Assembly: GCA_900540205.1 (NCBI GenBank)
Contig: UQER01000022.1
Coordinates: forward strand, 1-44,946
Direction: 5' to 3'
Length of the DNA stretch: 44,946 nucleotides
Source of the DNA: an uncultured Porphyromonadaceae bacterium
Lineage (GTDB): Bacteria > Bacteroidota > Bacteroidia > Bacteroidales > Muribaculaceae
Below, piece after piece: positions 33,601-41,357 of this stretch (within the stretch, counting starts at the first letter, position 1; each line of letters starts with the position of its first letter). The translations under genes and the position numbers were made by a program. The notes under the pieces are model-generated. The model was not told where the DNA came from and did not search any database. It saw only the letters and a list, made by a program, of their open reading frames with translations.

Positions 33601-36600
33601 GTTTCGGGAGCCGTGGCAACGGCAGTGCGCGGACGCGACATCAACCTGCGCATCGTGCCCCGTTCGGCTTCTGACTTCATTGATGTGACCCTCAACGGCG
33701 AGACCCTTATGGAGGGTGGAAAATCGTTCAGCTATTCGTTCATTGCCAAGCAGGACATGGATTTTGATGTGAAGGTGTATCCACCGGTGCGCCTGTCCGA
33801 CGCCACCATCGTGCTTGAAGAGGGACAGCACCTCTTCAACGGCGATTATGGCCCTGAGGATGAGGAGATACGTCTGAAACTTTGGAATATACAGAAGCTT
33901 ACCATCAAGGGCGATCTGGACTATACGGACTTCAGCCTGTTCCGCAACAATCCGAACATTGCGGCCTCGTTGAAATATCTCGACCTGTCGGAGGCGCGTA
34001 TCGTGGCCGATCGCAGCATGGCCGACCTCTTCCCGGAGAACTCGTTCCCCGCATATGCCTTCTGCAAAAGCAGCAACAGCAATCAGGTGGTGGGTCTCGA
34101 GCAGATCATCCTTCCCCCCACTGTCCGTATGATCGACAACGGCGCGTTCTTCAACTGCCGCCGCCTCCGTGAGCTTGAGCTTCCGGCCGACCTTTACAAT
34201 TACGACAAGGTGAAGACTCCGTCGGGCGGGTGGAAATACACCGGTGGCCTGCAGACCGATTGCTTCAAGGGCTGCACTTCGCTCACCACCCTGTATGTGC
34301 CGTGTGTGCCTAAGAACGGCAACCAGGTGGCGCATATACAATACTCCTCCTCGGCCACAAACAATCTCGGCCTCGGTGACTGCACCAAGGTGACGGTTGT
34401 GGTCAAGCCGGAATATCTTGAAGCCTACAAGACCCCCATGGACGGCGGATATTTCGACGCTACCAACGGATGGGAACGCTATAAATTCAATATCGTAGGT
34501 GAGAACCCGGTCTACACGCTGGAATACAGCACCTCGAGATGCTTCGTTGCCGACGGTGCGCTTGACAACGGCACAGTGTCGTTCCTTGGCGACAATGTCG
34601 CTCTGGAGTCGATTGACATGAGCGGCAAGCTTTTTGTGGGAGTGCATGCAGCCGAAGCGGCACGTCCCGAAGGTACGGACGCCTATCGTGAGGCACAGAA
34701 GAGCAGAATCTACGACAATGGCAAACTCCTGCCGCCCGATGCCCTTAACGCCGACGGCTCGCTGGCCGTAACCTACTGGAATCCCAACAAACATGCCGAT
34801 AAGAGCGGCAATCATGCCGTCGATGTGGTATATCTCTATGATGTGGTGTTCAAATGCGCTTCCGATCTGTTCTCGGTTGAACTCGAGGCTCTCCGTAACA
34901 ATGAGGCTTCCGAAGGCGATGCGGCCACAGAATTCGAGGTGTGGAACACATCCGACCGGTTGTCGCCCGTGCTGGAGAACGTGAAGGAGAATTCGGAGGT
35001 GCGCTTCCGTGTAGGGCTGTCGGATCTGCGCGAGGAGAACGTAGAGGCAAAAGTCAAGATCGGCAAGCAGGTGGTGTTGCCCGACGAGGAGGGTTACTAT
35101 ACCGTCAGCGTTACGGATGAGGACGAGACCGTTGAAATCTTCGCTGTACCTCTAAACGGAGCCACACTCAATCCGGCTGAAATCACTTCGATTGAAGCCA
35201 AGGAGGCTGTGGGCATCACATCCATATCGCTTGAAGGCGATGTGACACCCGAGATGCTTGCCACCGTGACAGAATCGTTCAGCACGCTCGAGGAGCTTGA
35301 CTTGTCGGAGATGACAGGCGATGTGCCTGCCGGGGCGTTTGCCGGAATGTCGTCGCTCACCACAGTGACCCTTCCGGATGTCGATGCTATCGGAGCCGAA
35401 ACTTTCAGGGATTGCGATAATCTTACCACGGTCACCGTGCCCGAATCGGTGTCGGTAATCGGCGATGCCGCATTCAGCGGTTGCTCTGCGTTGTCGACAA
35501 TCACATTAACCGGCATTGACGCAATCGGTGACGGGGCGTTCAGCGGTTGCGACAACCTCACATCCATCAATCTTAACGGCGCCACCGAAACAGCTGCGCC
35601 TCAGCGCGTGCCCGGAGCCTCCGGGGCATCGGCATTCAGCGGCAAAGCCTTCGATGGGGTCAACCCCAACTGCCTGGTGATACTCGGCGACGGGGTGGCT
35701 GTGCCCGCTGCACCGGCCAATTACATTGTCACCACTGTCGGCACCGTGACAGAGGAGATTGAAGGCGAACTGGTGAACCGTCAGGGACGCATCTATACCT
35801 CAGCTGCCGATATAAACTTCCGCAGCGGCTATCCTCTGGCCATTGCCAACAAGTTCTCTCTGGCCGAGGGTGCTTCGGTTTCGCTGACCACCGGGGCGCG
35901 TACCGCCGATGGCAACGGCAACTGGTCGTCGCTGGTGGTTCCGTTCGATGTGGAAACTGTGAAGCTGGCTGCCGACGGCACATCTCTGTCGCCGTCGTCG
36001 CGCTGGGATGAGGACACCGATGCCGGGAAGTATGCCGTGATAGCTTTCAATACCGAAAAGAATCTGTTCATGCGCCAGGCTGCCGTCATGGCCAACCATC
36101 CATGTCTGCTGCGTGTGAGCGCGCCGGATCAGGATGTGTGCCTGTCGGCCCGGAACATAACGGTTCCGGCCACTCCCGCAAGCATGGCCGTTGCAGGCCC
36201 GGACTATACGCTTGCGGCTGCATATGGCAATCTGGAGGCTCCCAGAGAATCCACATATCTGCTGAATGAGGCCGGCACTGCATTTGAACCCGCCGAGGCC
36301 GGGGATGATGACGCTCAGGCCGTGGTGTGTGTGAATCCGTTCACGGTCTACGCCATCTGTACAAGCGGAGCCTCCTCCATCGGCATCGATCTGGGTGAGG
36401 ATTCGTGGTCGGGCGTAGATGCGCCCTCGTCGCCCTCTGCACTTACATTCGGTCGTGAGGGAGATTCGCTTGTGATAAACGCTCCCGAGGCGTTCACTGC
36501 CGCAATCTACCGTCCCGACGGGACATGTGCAGGCACAATCCGCCTGTCGGCCGGACGCAATGTGGTTGACAATCTGCCTCGTGGAGTCTATATCATTGAA

Positions 36601-36621
36601 GGGATGAAAGTATTGATGTAA
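30634..36621 (+). CDS. Giant secreted C10 (streptopain-type) protease with BspA-like repeats
   Basis: A 1995-residue exported protein. Order: signal peptide (cut after SAYA, about residue 23); Spi-type propeptide (about 24-130, with KGFVIVSADD); C10 cysteine peptidase domain with the nucleophile Cys174 in LVGCVGTAMATIMKYHNYP, His307 in TAGHAFVCDGYN, and the Trp motif FNWGWGG; beta-sandwich spacers; three BspA-like leucine-rich blocks (about 599-722, 1079-1232 and 1543-1686, with repeats such as FSGCSALSTITL); and a C-terminal domain ending LPRGVYIIEGMKVLM, which resembles the Por/type IX sorting domain. C10 relatives include streptococcal SpeB and Bacteroides Bfp proteases. The repeats suggest adhesion to host or microbial surfaces (inference). 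It has its own promoter and terminator. Confidence 0.92.
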   Translation: MFKHSSKMLILALLSCASPSAYAGVVSADDARQMADEFFSASRKGGLASDRTLELVYTAGSPSKPVYYVFNATDGKGFVIVSADDCTTPVLGYSFENPYVVSKVPPAMRWMMSGVEKEIKAASGLQKAQAAPQRRMAVRAAAARSAQETVLATPAWSQEGPFNNDIPGRPLVGCVGTAMATIMKYHNYPAQGRGDFAGVSFDVSYDWDNMRMDNYRSGYTEAEAAAVAQLVYHAAKSIDTQFGMSGSSAYEVRVPAALTNYFNYDPGVSYKKRSEVTTQQAWDKIVKDEIDAGRPVLYCGQDVTAGHAFVCDGYNDAGYFHFNWGWGGLADGFYLSTALNPVASTSHQFNNLNTIIYNIKPSSGENARWSTIHITADGGQVGMGSDLTALVPGKTFTVRVGNMKNLSYSDFSGKIAVALYSAGGELKGLLSQAAGFNLQSMATLGAGYITVSGCSLKGDVTVAAGDVVRMATSADNGKTWLPVAGELLTVNEIAADRPSAGCFAIKLPAGVAGVTMSGEDKVVRGWDYSFTVTPSNPDEDVVTVKANGYMLTPVNGVNYTIANVREDQEVTVLVQKASEVREKRSIWVENPGTLETLIPESETGTIKDLTLFGSIDSRDFEFMRAKMKLTRVDISSVYIAAYGSNQANALPKSAFQGQGQLTEVVLPNNLNRINNAAFRQCGITSIVIPAGVKTYEYNVFLSASHLRDIWVGRETAEFINWCVLSGTNKAAITLHVPNEKAVENYSKKENWNEVGKIIVDPIPARTDFAFAVMEHNEVKFNSETPAGRYGQGTKVRFTAEHIADNDNRMEVYANNTRLYPEADGAYTVTINGNTIVHFGLVAPMPCAVYDSPWQLTDTGGTVGLLTDAVNVIPGQQFDIRANALYIPAENAQMFWAAVLTDKDGNIKEFLSSPTVSSGVHGDGIRMTIKCCVKESTVREGNTVRLATSFNNRTWALVKGKNENVVDALPALNNQTPVYNIRIPELPNAVVSGAVATAVRGRDINLRIVPRSASDFIDVTLNGETLMEGGKSFSYSFIAKQDMDFDVKVYPPVRLSDATIVLEEGQHLFNGDYGPEDEEIRLKLWNIQKLTIKGDLDYTDFSLFRNNPNIAASLKYLDLSEARIVADRSMADLFPENSFPAYAFCKSSNSNQVVGLEQIILPPTVRMIDNGAFFNCRRLRELELPADLYNYDKVKTPSGGWKYTGGLQTDCFKGCTSLTTLYVPCVPKNGNQVAHIQYSSSATNNLGLGDCTKVTVVVKPEYLEAYKTPMDGGYFDATNGWERYKFNIVGENPVYTLEYSTSRCFVADGALDNGTVSFLGDNVALESIDMSGKLFVGVHAAEAARPEGTDAYREAQKSRIYDNGKLLPPDALNADGSLAVTYWNPNKHADKSGNHAVDVVYLYDVVFKCASDLFSVELEALRNNEASEGDAATEFEVWNTSDRLSPVLENVKENSEVRFRVGLSDLREENVEAKVKIGKQVVLPDEEGYYTVSVTDEDETVEIFAVPLNGATLNPAEITSIEAKEAVGITSISLEGDVTPEMLATVTESFSTLEELDLSEMTGDVPAGAFAGMSSLTTVTLPDVDAIGAETFRDCDNLTTVTVPESVSVIGDAAFSGCSALSTITLTGIDAIGDGAFSGCDNLTSINLNGATETAAPQRVPGASGASAFSGKAFDGVNPNCLVILGDGVAVPAAPANYIVTTVGTVTEEIEGELVNRQGRIYTSAADINFRSGYPLAIANKFSLAEGASVSLTTGARTADGNGNWSSLVVPFDVETVKLAADGTSLSPSSRWDEDTDAGKYAVIAFNTEKNLFMRQAAVMANHPCLLRVSAPDQDVCLSARNITVPATPASMAVAGPDYTLAAAYGNLEAPRESTYLLNEAGTAFEPAEAGDDDAQAVVCVNPFTVYAICTSGASSIGIDLGEDSWSGVDAPSSPSALTFGREGDSLVINAPEAFTAAIYRPDGTCAGTIRLSAGRNVVDNLPRGVYIIEGMKVLM

Positions 36622-36647
36622 TCCCGTCAGGAAAACCTAAGCTCTGA

Positions 36648-36694
36648 CACGGGCCGGGAGCCGCAATGCAGCGGTTTCCGGCCCGTGGTGTTTT
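36648..36694 (+). terminator. Terminator after the C10 protease gene
   Basis: Stem CACGGGCCGG (36648-36657 with 36678-36687) enclosing a CCGC/GCGG inner pair, followed by GTGTTTT. The next 185 bases to the nitroreductase ATG hold no clear promoter or other feature. Confidence 0.85.
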
Positions 36695-36879
36695 GGGTCG
36701 ATTTCATTGTACGCACGTATATTGTGGTAAAGGAATATTCTGCGTAAATTTACCGGAACGAGTAAGGGCAGACTTACCGACTGGGTCGGTATCGCTATTC
36801 GGTCGGCGAATGATACGGTCGGCACTCACGGGGCGGTTCTGCATGAAACAACAGCGATAATCATAACGTTATTATACAT

Positions 36880-37560
36880 ATGAATCTGACTATTAAATTT
36901 CACCGTCGGCCGGCTATAATGCTGGCGATGGCTGCAACATTGATTATGACAGCACAGGAAAGAAAACTTCCGGCACCCTCGTTCAGCGGAGGCATGCCGA
37001 TGAATGAGGTGGTGGCAAACCGCCACAGCGTGCGCGAATTTGATGCCACACGCGAAATCAGTGATTCCACGCTCGGACAGTTACTTTGGATGACGGCAGG
37101 GGTTAACCGCCCCGATGCTGCACCGGGCCGCTTTGGCGTTGCTGCCAACCGCAGCAATCCTACCGCGCGCAACTGGCAGGAGATCCGGGTATTTGTTTTC
37201 GATAAAAAAGGTGTGTGGGAGTACCAGCCTGCGTCGCATTCGCTTTCGCTCGCCAAGGAGGGTGACCACCGCAGTCTCATCGCCGGCACCAAGGAGTTTT
37301 CGCAGGACTTCGTTCTCGAAGCGCCGGTTTCCGTGCTTTTCGTGGCCGACATGTCGGAACTTCCGGAAGGCGAGCAGGTAAAGGCCATGGCCCTTGTGGA
37401 TGCCGGCATCGCCTGTGAAAACCTCACTCTCGGCTGCACCTCGGAAGGTATCGCCACCGTTCCCCGCGCCACCATGGATGCCGCGGCCATCTCCGCCCTC
37501 CTCGGCCTCTCCTCCCGCCAGCTCCCCCTAATGAACAACCCCCTCGGCTACGCCAAATAG
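36880..37560 (+). CDS. Exported nitroreductase-family (SagB-like) protein
   Basis: A 226-residue FMN-dependent nitroreductase fold. A signal peptide (about residues 1-25, ending MTAQ) precedes the mature part, so it works outside the cytoplasm. The catalytic fold starts at NRHSVREFD (FMN phosphate contacts), continues with LGQLLWMTAGVNRP and ARNWQEIRVFVF, and ends with CENLTLGCTSEGI and LPLMNNPLGYAK. The spacing matches SagB/ThcOx-like nitroreductases often found in Bacteroidales. The natural substrate is unknown. It may depend on an exported flavin. The gene stands alone between the protease and a REP-like element. Confidence 0.87.
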   Translation: MNLTIKFHRRPAIMLAMAATLIMTAQERKLPAPSFSGGMPMNEVVANRHSVREFDATREISDSTLGQLLWMTAGVNRPDAAPGRFGVAANRSNPTARNWQEIRVFVFDKKGVWEYQPASHSLSLAKEGDHRSLIAGTKEFSQDFVLEAPVSVLFVADMSELPEGEQVKAMALVDAGIACENLTLGCTSEGIATVPRATMDAAAISALLGLSSRQLPLMNNPLGYAK

Positions 37561-37570
37561 CCCCATCCAC

Positions 37571-37604
37571 CATCACCAAAATAGGATTGCACCATTTGGT
37601 GATG
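37571..37604 (+). terminator. Hairpin after the nitroreductase gene
   Basis: Perfect 10-bp stem CATCACCAAA (37571-37580) with TTTGGTGATG (37595-37604). It has no T-run and its last base is the first base of the REP-like element, so it may be part of that repeat rather than a true terminator. Confidence 0.45.
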
Positions 37605-37746
37605 TAGGGGCGCACGCCTCCGTATCCGGATGGTATCGCCGGAGGTGATATGCTGTTGTGAACCCCACGAAAGCTCAGCGCATCGTGGGGTGAGTGGTGT
37701 AGAGTGTGCGGCGCACCTCGTAGAGGTAGCGGCCGTGCGTCCCTAC
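37604..37746. repeat. REP-like element with GTAGGG ends
   Basis: 143 bp from GTAGGGGCGCACG to CGTGCGTCCCTAC; the terminal 13-16 bases are near-perfect inverted repeats. The interior contains CCCCACGA...TCGTGGGG (37663-37690) and no ORF. It shares the GTAGGG/CCCTAC boundary with the repeats at 23624 and 25935 but has a different core, so it is a related subfamily. It marks the edge of the AT-richer operon to its right. Confidence 0.7.
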
Positions 37747-37761
37747 TTTTGGTGGCAACAG

Positions 37762-38067
37762 TCATTCGGACTTGATGCCGGCGTTGCGGCTTGAGTGGTG
37801 ATTTGTGCGCATTGCCAGAGTTATCGCTTCGCCAACCAGGGCGATGTCCGCCAGAAGGTAATGACGGTTGTTGCCCCATAGGATGGTGTGGCCGGCTATT
37901 TCGGCTGTTTTCAGCAATCCGTTGCGGAAATTATTGTCACCGAAATATGTCGCACTCCCGATGGCGAATGCCGTGCCGCTGGGACTGAGATTAAGGATTA
38001 TTGGGCCTGCATCAATGTCCATACCGAGCCAACACGAACGGTCGTGGTATTCCTTGATGCTATACAT
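37762..38067 (-). CDS. Small hypothetical protein, last gene of the TerB/VWA operon
   Basis: A 101-residue protein with no signal peptide and no motif I recognise. It contains hydrophobic and Gly-rich segments (AFAIGSATYFGDNNF, HYLLADIALVGEAITLAMR) consistent with a small globular domain. The ATG at 38067 overlaps the stop of the upstream lipoprotein gene by 8 bases, a translational-coupling arrangement, which is the main reason for accepting it as a gene. A longer frame to 38082 is less likely. It ends 15 bases from the REP-like element, so it might be a truncated remnant of a longer protein. Confidence 0.55.
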   Translation of the reverse strand: MYSIKEYHDRSCWLGMDIDAGPIILNLSPSGTAFAIGSATYFGDNNFRNGLLKTAEIAGHTILWGNNRHYLLADIALVGEAITLAMRTNHHSSRNAGIKSE

Positions 38068-38554
38068 TTTGTTTGGAACCACGACGATAGAGGTAGAAAT
38101 TTTTATACACCTCTCTATAGTTATTTTTAGGGCCTTCTTTCACCCAAAACGTTATAGTCCCGCTTTCACTCCACGTTACATTGAACTTCCTCTTCTTGTC
38201 TTTATATTCTACCTCATCAAAATAAGCAGTAACATACCCACTTCCTTCCCCATAAGTAGGAGAAACCCTTAAACCTGTTATATTTCCAGAAATGGAAATG
38301 ATGTATTCTTGATTGCATTCGAAATACATTTGAATAGAGCCGGCCTCAGGGGGAATATTTAAAGATGCCCAGCTTACATATTTAAAATAATATTCTTCTT
38401 CAGGTTCTTCAGGCTCCGTTTGGGATGTGCCTGAATTATGGCTTTTGTTGTTTCCTTGGATGCTACTGTCAGTCGGGAGTTTAGGCTCTTCAGTATTACA
38501 AGAAAAAAACAAGCCCATAAACAAGATTAAATAGGTGCAATTATATCGTTTCAT
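38060..38554 (-). CDS. Lipoprotein with BACON-like beta-sandwich
   Basis: A 164-residue lipoprotein: signal peptide MKRYNCTYLILFMGLFFSC with Cys19, then an acidic Ser/Pro/Glu-rich linker (TEPEEPEEEYYF) and one beta-rich domain. The pattern of PPEAGSIQMYFECNQEYIIS, then SPTYGEGSGYVTAYF, then a basic strand and GTITFWVKEG, resembles BACON domains of Bacteroidetes, which serve as carbohydrate-binding or spacer modules; similarity is by eye. The ATG at 38554 is chosen because the upstream extension to 38653 would bury the signal peptide. It is the fifth gene of the operon, 71 bases after the previous one. Confidence 0.78.
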   Translation of the reverse strand: MKRYNCTYLILFMGLFFSCNTEEPKLPTDSSIQGNNKSHNSGTSQTEPEEPEEEYYFKYVSWASLNIPPEAGSIQMYFECNQEYIISISGNITGLRVSPTYGEGSGYVTAYFDEVEYKDKKRKFNVTWSESGTITFWVKEGPKNNYREVYKNFYLYRRGSKQNV

Positions 38555-38625
38555 ACGTAGAAAAATTGTAATAATACGGGAAAATAGTACAGGAATTTCT
38601 TTGACGAGCGTTAGAAATGAAAATT

Positions 38626-39201
38626 TTATAAATCCGTAGTATCTTCCATGCAAGCTTGCTTGTATATTCGTGCAGTTTCTTCGTCGGCTACTTGGAGTAT
38701 TAATTCCAGCTCCACGTCAAAAGCTTCTTTTGAATATGCTTTTCCTTCAATGTTTCTGGCTAGCCAAAAGGCAATTCGTCCATCCGGACGTATGCACCCC
38801 GGTACTGCCGATTTGACATTATAATTGTTCATTGCTATTATTCCATTGTTTATACTTTCAATAGGCAATCTTGTTTCGGGCAGACACACTATATGAAACA
38901 TATTTTTATTGTTGTTGAGATCAACGTGCACAGAAAGGTTTTCGTGATTGCCGTGAAAGTTGAGAGCATATGATAAAGTTGAATCTTCATGTGTGTATGC
39001 TTTATAGTGCCATTGGTTATTATCAAAATATGTTTTGATCATATCCTCCATGCTAAAATCGTTATCAGCCGGTTTTGTTACTTCAATAGATTTTTTTTGA
39101 TGGAAGCATGAAGATAACATCAGGATTAAAATTATCACCGCGATGATAAGTGTGGAGGCGTTGGTAAGTAGGCTTATTAAGTGCATGATATTTGTGTTCA
39201 T
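38626..39201 (-). CDS. Membrane-anchored YbjN-like protein
   Basis: A 191-residue protein. The N-terminus has one hydrophobic segment (about residues 17-31) ending LSSC with Cys32, so it may be a lipoprotein, although the start lacks the usual Lys/Arg and a plain membrane anchor is an alternative. The rest (about 48-185) follows the YbjN/type III chaperone-like pattern: DMIKTYFDNNQWHY, a beta-meander, LPIESINNGIIAMNNYN, then PDGRIAFWLARN and a final helix. YbjN-like domains often mediate protein-protein contact. It is the fourth gene of the operon, 45 bases after the VWA gene. Assignment to YbjN is tentative. Confidence 0.6.
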   Translation of the reverse strand: MNTNIMHLISLLTNASTLIIAVIILILMLSSCFHQKKSIEVTKPADNDFSMEDMIKTYFDNNQWHYKAYTHEDSTLSYALNFHGNHENLSVHVDLNNNKNMFHIVCLPETRLPIESINNGIIAMNNYNVKSAVPGCIRPDGRIAFWLARNIEGKAYSKEAFDVELELILQVADEETARIYKQACMEDTTDL

Positions 39202-39246
39202 TAAAGTTTATTATTAAGGTAGATAATATTAGTATGGCATCGGGTT

Positions 39247-40110
39247 TTAATCCTGGAGGAAGCTGTCGATGTAGACTTCGGTGGTAACGGGAAGAGCTGT
39301 CTCTGATACTACGAACTTGCCCACCTCCATGTTCCTGAACCAATCTTCAAGGACGGGGATAAGCTTGTTACGCTGTTGAGCATCGTATGGGTTGACTTCA
39401 AGCATGAGCACTTCAAGGTTCTGCAGGCCTTCACGTCTGACGATCAAAGAGGAGTTGGCTATAGCTAATGTCTGCGGCAAGGCGTATGAATATGCAGTGC
39501 CTTCCTTTATTTTGTTGCCAGTGTGATAGAGGTAACCATCGGTAAGAATAACGAGTATGTTGCGGTAGCCTTTGCGCATGCACAACTTGTCAACTTCGCC
39601 ATTGCTGAAAAATCCCCAGATGTCGCTGCCTACCCATTGGTGGTCGGAGATGGCATCGGAGTATATCTGCGTCAGATTGTTCTGAAAGCGTGATTTCATC
39701 TCCATAAGCTCAACTTTTTTCTGTTTCAGTTCAGTTTTGGCAAGGTCCACATTCAGCCCTCGCGCAAGCTGAGCTATCTGGCTATTGTTTGGTGCCGGAT
39801 AGAAAAATACCTGAAAGTGGTTTGTGCTGTTGATGATTTTACCGCTGTCGATGCAATGCTTTACAAACAAATCTACGAGGTGGTCGATTATCGCGATGTC
39901 TCGATCCATCTGGGATGGAGTTAAATCTCGCATGAGTCTGTCGGACAGGTCAAGATATACAGAAATGTTAAGTGGCATGGGTTCTGTTGTCTCTCCAGAT
40001 TCAGTTGCGGATTCATTGTCTCCGGATTTTGGACCTCCACATGTTAATAATAAGGTCAATCCGGATATGACAATTGCTATGAGCGTGATTATAAGTGCTG
40101 TCTTTTTCAT
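39247..40110 (-). CDS. Lipoprotein with von Willebrand A-like domain
   Basis: A 287-residue protein with a lipoprotein signal ending LLTC (Cys24) and an acidic linker. The globular part begins ISVYLDLSDR with Asp54 and Ser56 of a MIDAS-like DxSxx metal site (the third position is Arg58 rather than Ser) and later has ILVILTDGYL with Thr190-Asp191-Gly192, the conserved TDG of VWA domains. A helix-strand alternation between them fits the Rossmann-like VWA fold. VWA proteins usually bind partners through the metal site. It is the third gene of the operon, 8 bases after the membrane coiled-coil gene. The degenerate MIDAS makes metal binding uncertain. Confidence 0.72.
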   Translation of the reverse strand: MKKTALIITLIAIVISGLTLLLTCGGPKSGDNESATESGETTEPMPLNISVYLDLSDRLMRDLTPSQMDRDIAIIDHLVDLFVKHCIDSGKIINSTNHFQVFFYPAPNNSQIAQLARGLNVDLAKTELKQKKVELMEMKSRFQNNLTQIYSDAISDHQWVGSDIWGFFSNGEVDKLCMRKGYRNILVILTDGYLYHTGNKIKEGTAYSYALPQTLAIANSSLIVRREGLQNLEVLMLEVNPYDAQQRNKLIPVLEDWFRNMEVGKFVVSETALPVTTEVYIDSFLQD

Positions 40111-40118
40111 GAGATATT

Positions 40119-41348
40119 TTAGTTTAGAAGTTCTTGTATTGTTGTGTTATATATTCTGATGGCTTCGTCCTGTTCGGGCTTAGGACGGTTCAACCCGTTC
40201 ATCATGGTCATCCAGCCGGAGAAGAATTCAGACATGGCGGCTTTTATAATCTGTGAGTCATAATGCACGGTCAGGGTCATCTCCTTGGAGATGGCCTGTT
40301 TGCGGTTCTGCAAGGTGCCGAGTTTTACCTTATGGTCAGCTATACGCTGGTTTTCCTGTGAAATGAGTTCTTTTTTATCCTGAATCTTTTCCTCGAGTTT
40401 TTCTATTTCCTTACGGTTCGAACGCAGTTCCTCATATGCGGTCATTACCATGTCGAACACTATGCCCCATATAAGATATACTATGAATCCACAAAAGATT
40501 ACAGCCCACACATTGATGTCCCGTATGGCAATGCCGAGGCTAAATTCAGGAATATCACCCAGTTTTGTCAGAGCTTCGATATCGTAGATTTTCTTGGCAA
40601 TTAGATAGGCAAGAATACAGTCGAATATAAAAGTGATTGCAAGTACGCTCCCGGCTTTCAAGAATCTTGTCCAACTTTTTTGCTGCATGAAAAAGTGTAA
40701 TCCATATCCCAGCCCCATGAAGATAATCGGAGCACATAATATGAACATCAGTTCACCGAAGCCCTCCGTTAACGCGTGCGGTATAGCTTGTGAATCAAAC
40801 ATTTCTGCACCGATAGTGATATTACCAGTGGAAAATACCTTGAAAAAAGCAGAGTAGAAGGTGGAACTGTAGAAAATAAACAGATATAGGGTAAGAATGC
40901 AGAGGATGACTAATCCGACAGTCAGCTTTGCTTTTGCCATTTTATTTATCTCTCCATGCTGCGCTTTTGCGTCTGACAATTTTTCCTTTAGTTCGTCGAT
41001 AGTGTCGTTAAGGATATTTATGCGGTTTTCTGCTTTGCCTATTTCAGCTTCATTGTGGGTAATCTCGTTTTCGGTATCTTCAAGACGCGCAGCCAGTTCT
41101 TTCTTGTGACGTTGTTGAAGTTGGACATCGGCTATTTGGCGCTGTTTCTCAGAATTATAAACTCTTGGTAAAAAAGCGCTGAGGGCAGGCAGAGATGCCG
41201 TCACCTTTCCGCAAATGCGGGTGCCGTAATAAACATAGGTTTCGTCCTGTAACTTGACATCAGGGCTTAACTGTGTGATTGGTTTTGAAGTGGGAGAGGC
41301 AACCGGTTTGGTCTGGAAAAGGGCTGCCACATTGTCAAAAATATCCAT
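40119..41348 (-). CDS. Four-helix membrane protein with two coiled coils
   Basis: A 409-residue protein with no family I recognise. Layout: a short N-terminal region; coiled coil about 66-135 (RHKKELAARLEDTENEIT...); TM1 about 141-163; TM2 about 201-220; TM3 about 232-251; TM4 about 279-300; a second coiled coil about 303-357 (EELRSNRKEIEKLEEKIQ); and a C-terminal helical tail. No signal peptide. Both coiled coils are predicted on the same, probably cytoplasmic, side. Such proteins can act as membrane scaffolds or sensors (inference). It starts 9 bases after the TerB-like gene and ends 8 bases before the VWA gene, so the three are tightly coupled. Confidence 0.8.
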   Translation of the reverse strand: MDIFDNVAALFQTKPVASPTSKPITQLSPDVKLQDETYVYYGTRICGKVTASLPALSAFLPRVYNSEKQRQIADVQLQQRHKKELAARLEDTENEITHNEAEIGKAENRINILNDTIDELKEKLSDAKAQHGEINKMAKAKLTVGLVILCILTLYLFIFYSSTFYSAFFKVFSTGNITIGAEMFDSQAIPHALTEGFGELMFILCAPIIFMGLGYGLHFFMQQKSWTRFLKAGSVLAITFIFDCILAYLIAKKIYDIEALTKLGDIPEFSLGIAIRDINVWAVIFCGFIVYLIWGIVFDMVMTAYEELRSNRKEIEKLEEKIQDKKELISQENQRIADHKVKLGTLQNRKQAISKEMTLTVHYDSQIIKAAMSEFFSGWMTMMNGLNRPKPEQDEAIRIYNTTIQELLN

Positions 41349-41357
41349 AGTTATTGA

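Noticed and set aside
32806..34815. 669-codon minus-strand ORF opposite the C10 protease
   Set aside because: It lies wholly within a coding frame with strong domain evidence; no domain or signal is seen in the antisense product.
36666..36860. 64-codon plus-strand ORF between the protease and the nitroreductase
   Set aside because: It starts inside the protease terminator and has no ribosome-site, domain or signal evidence.
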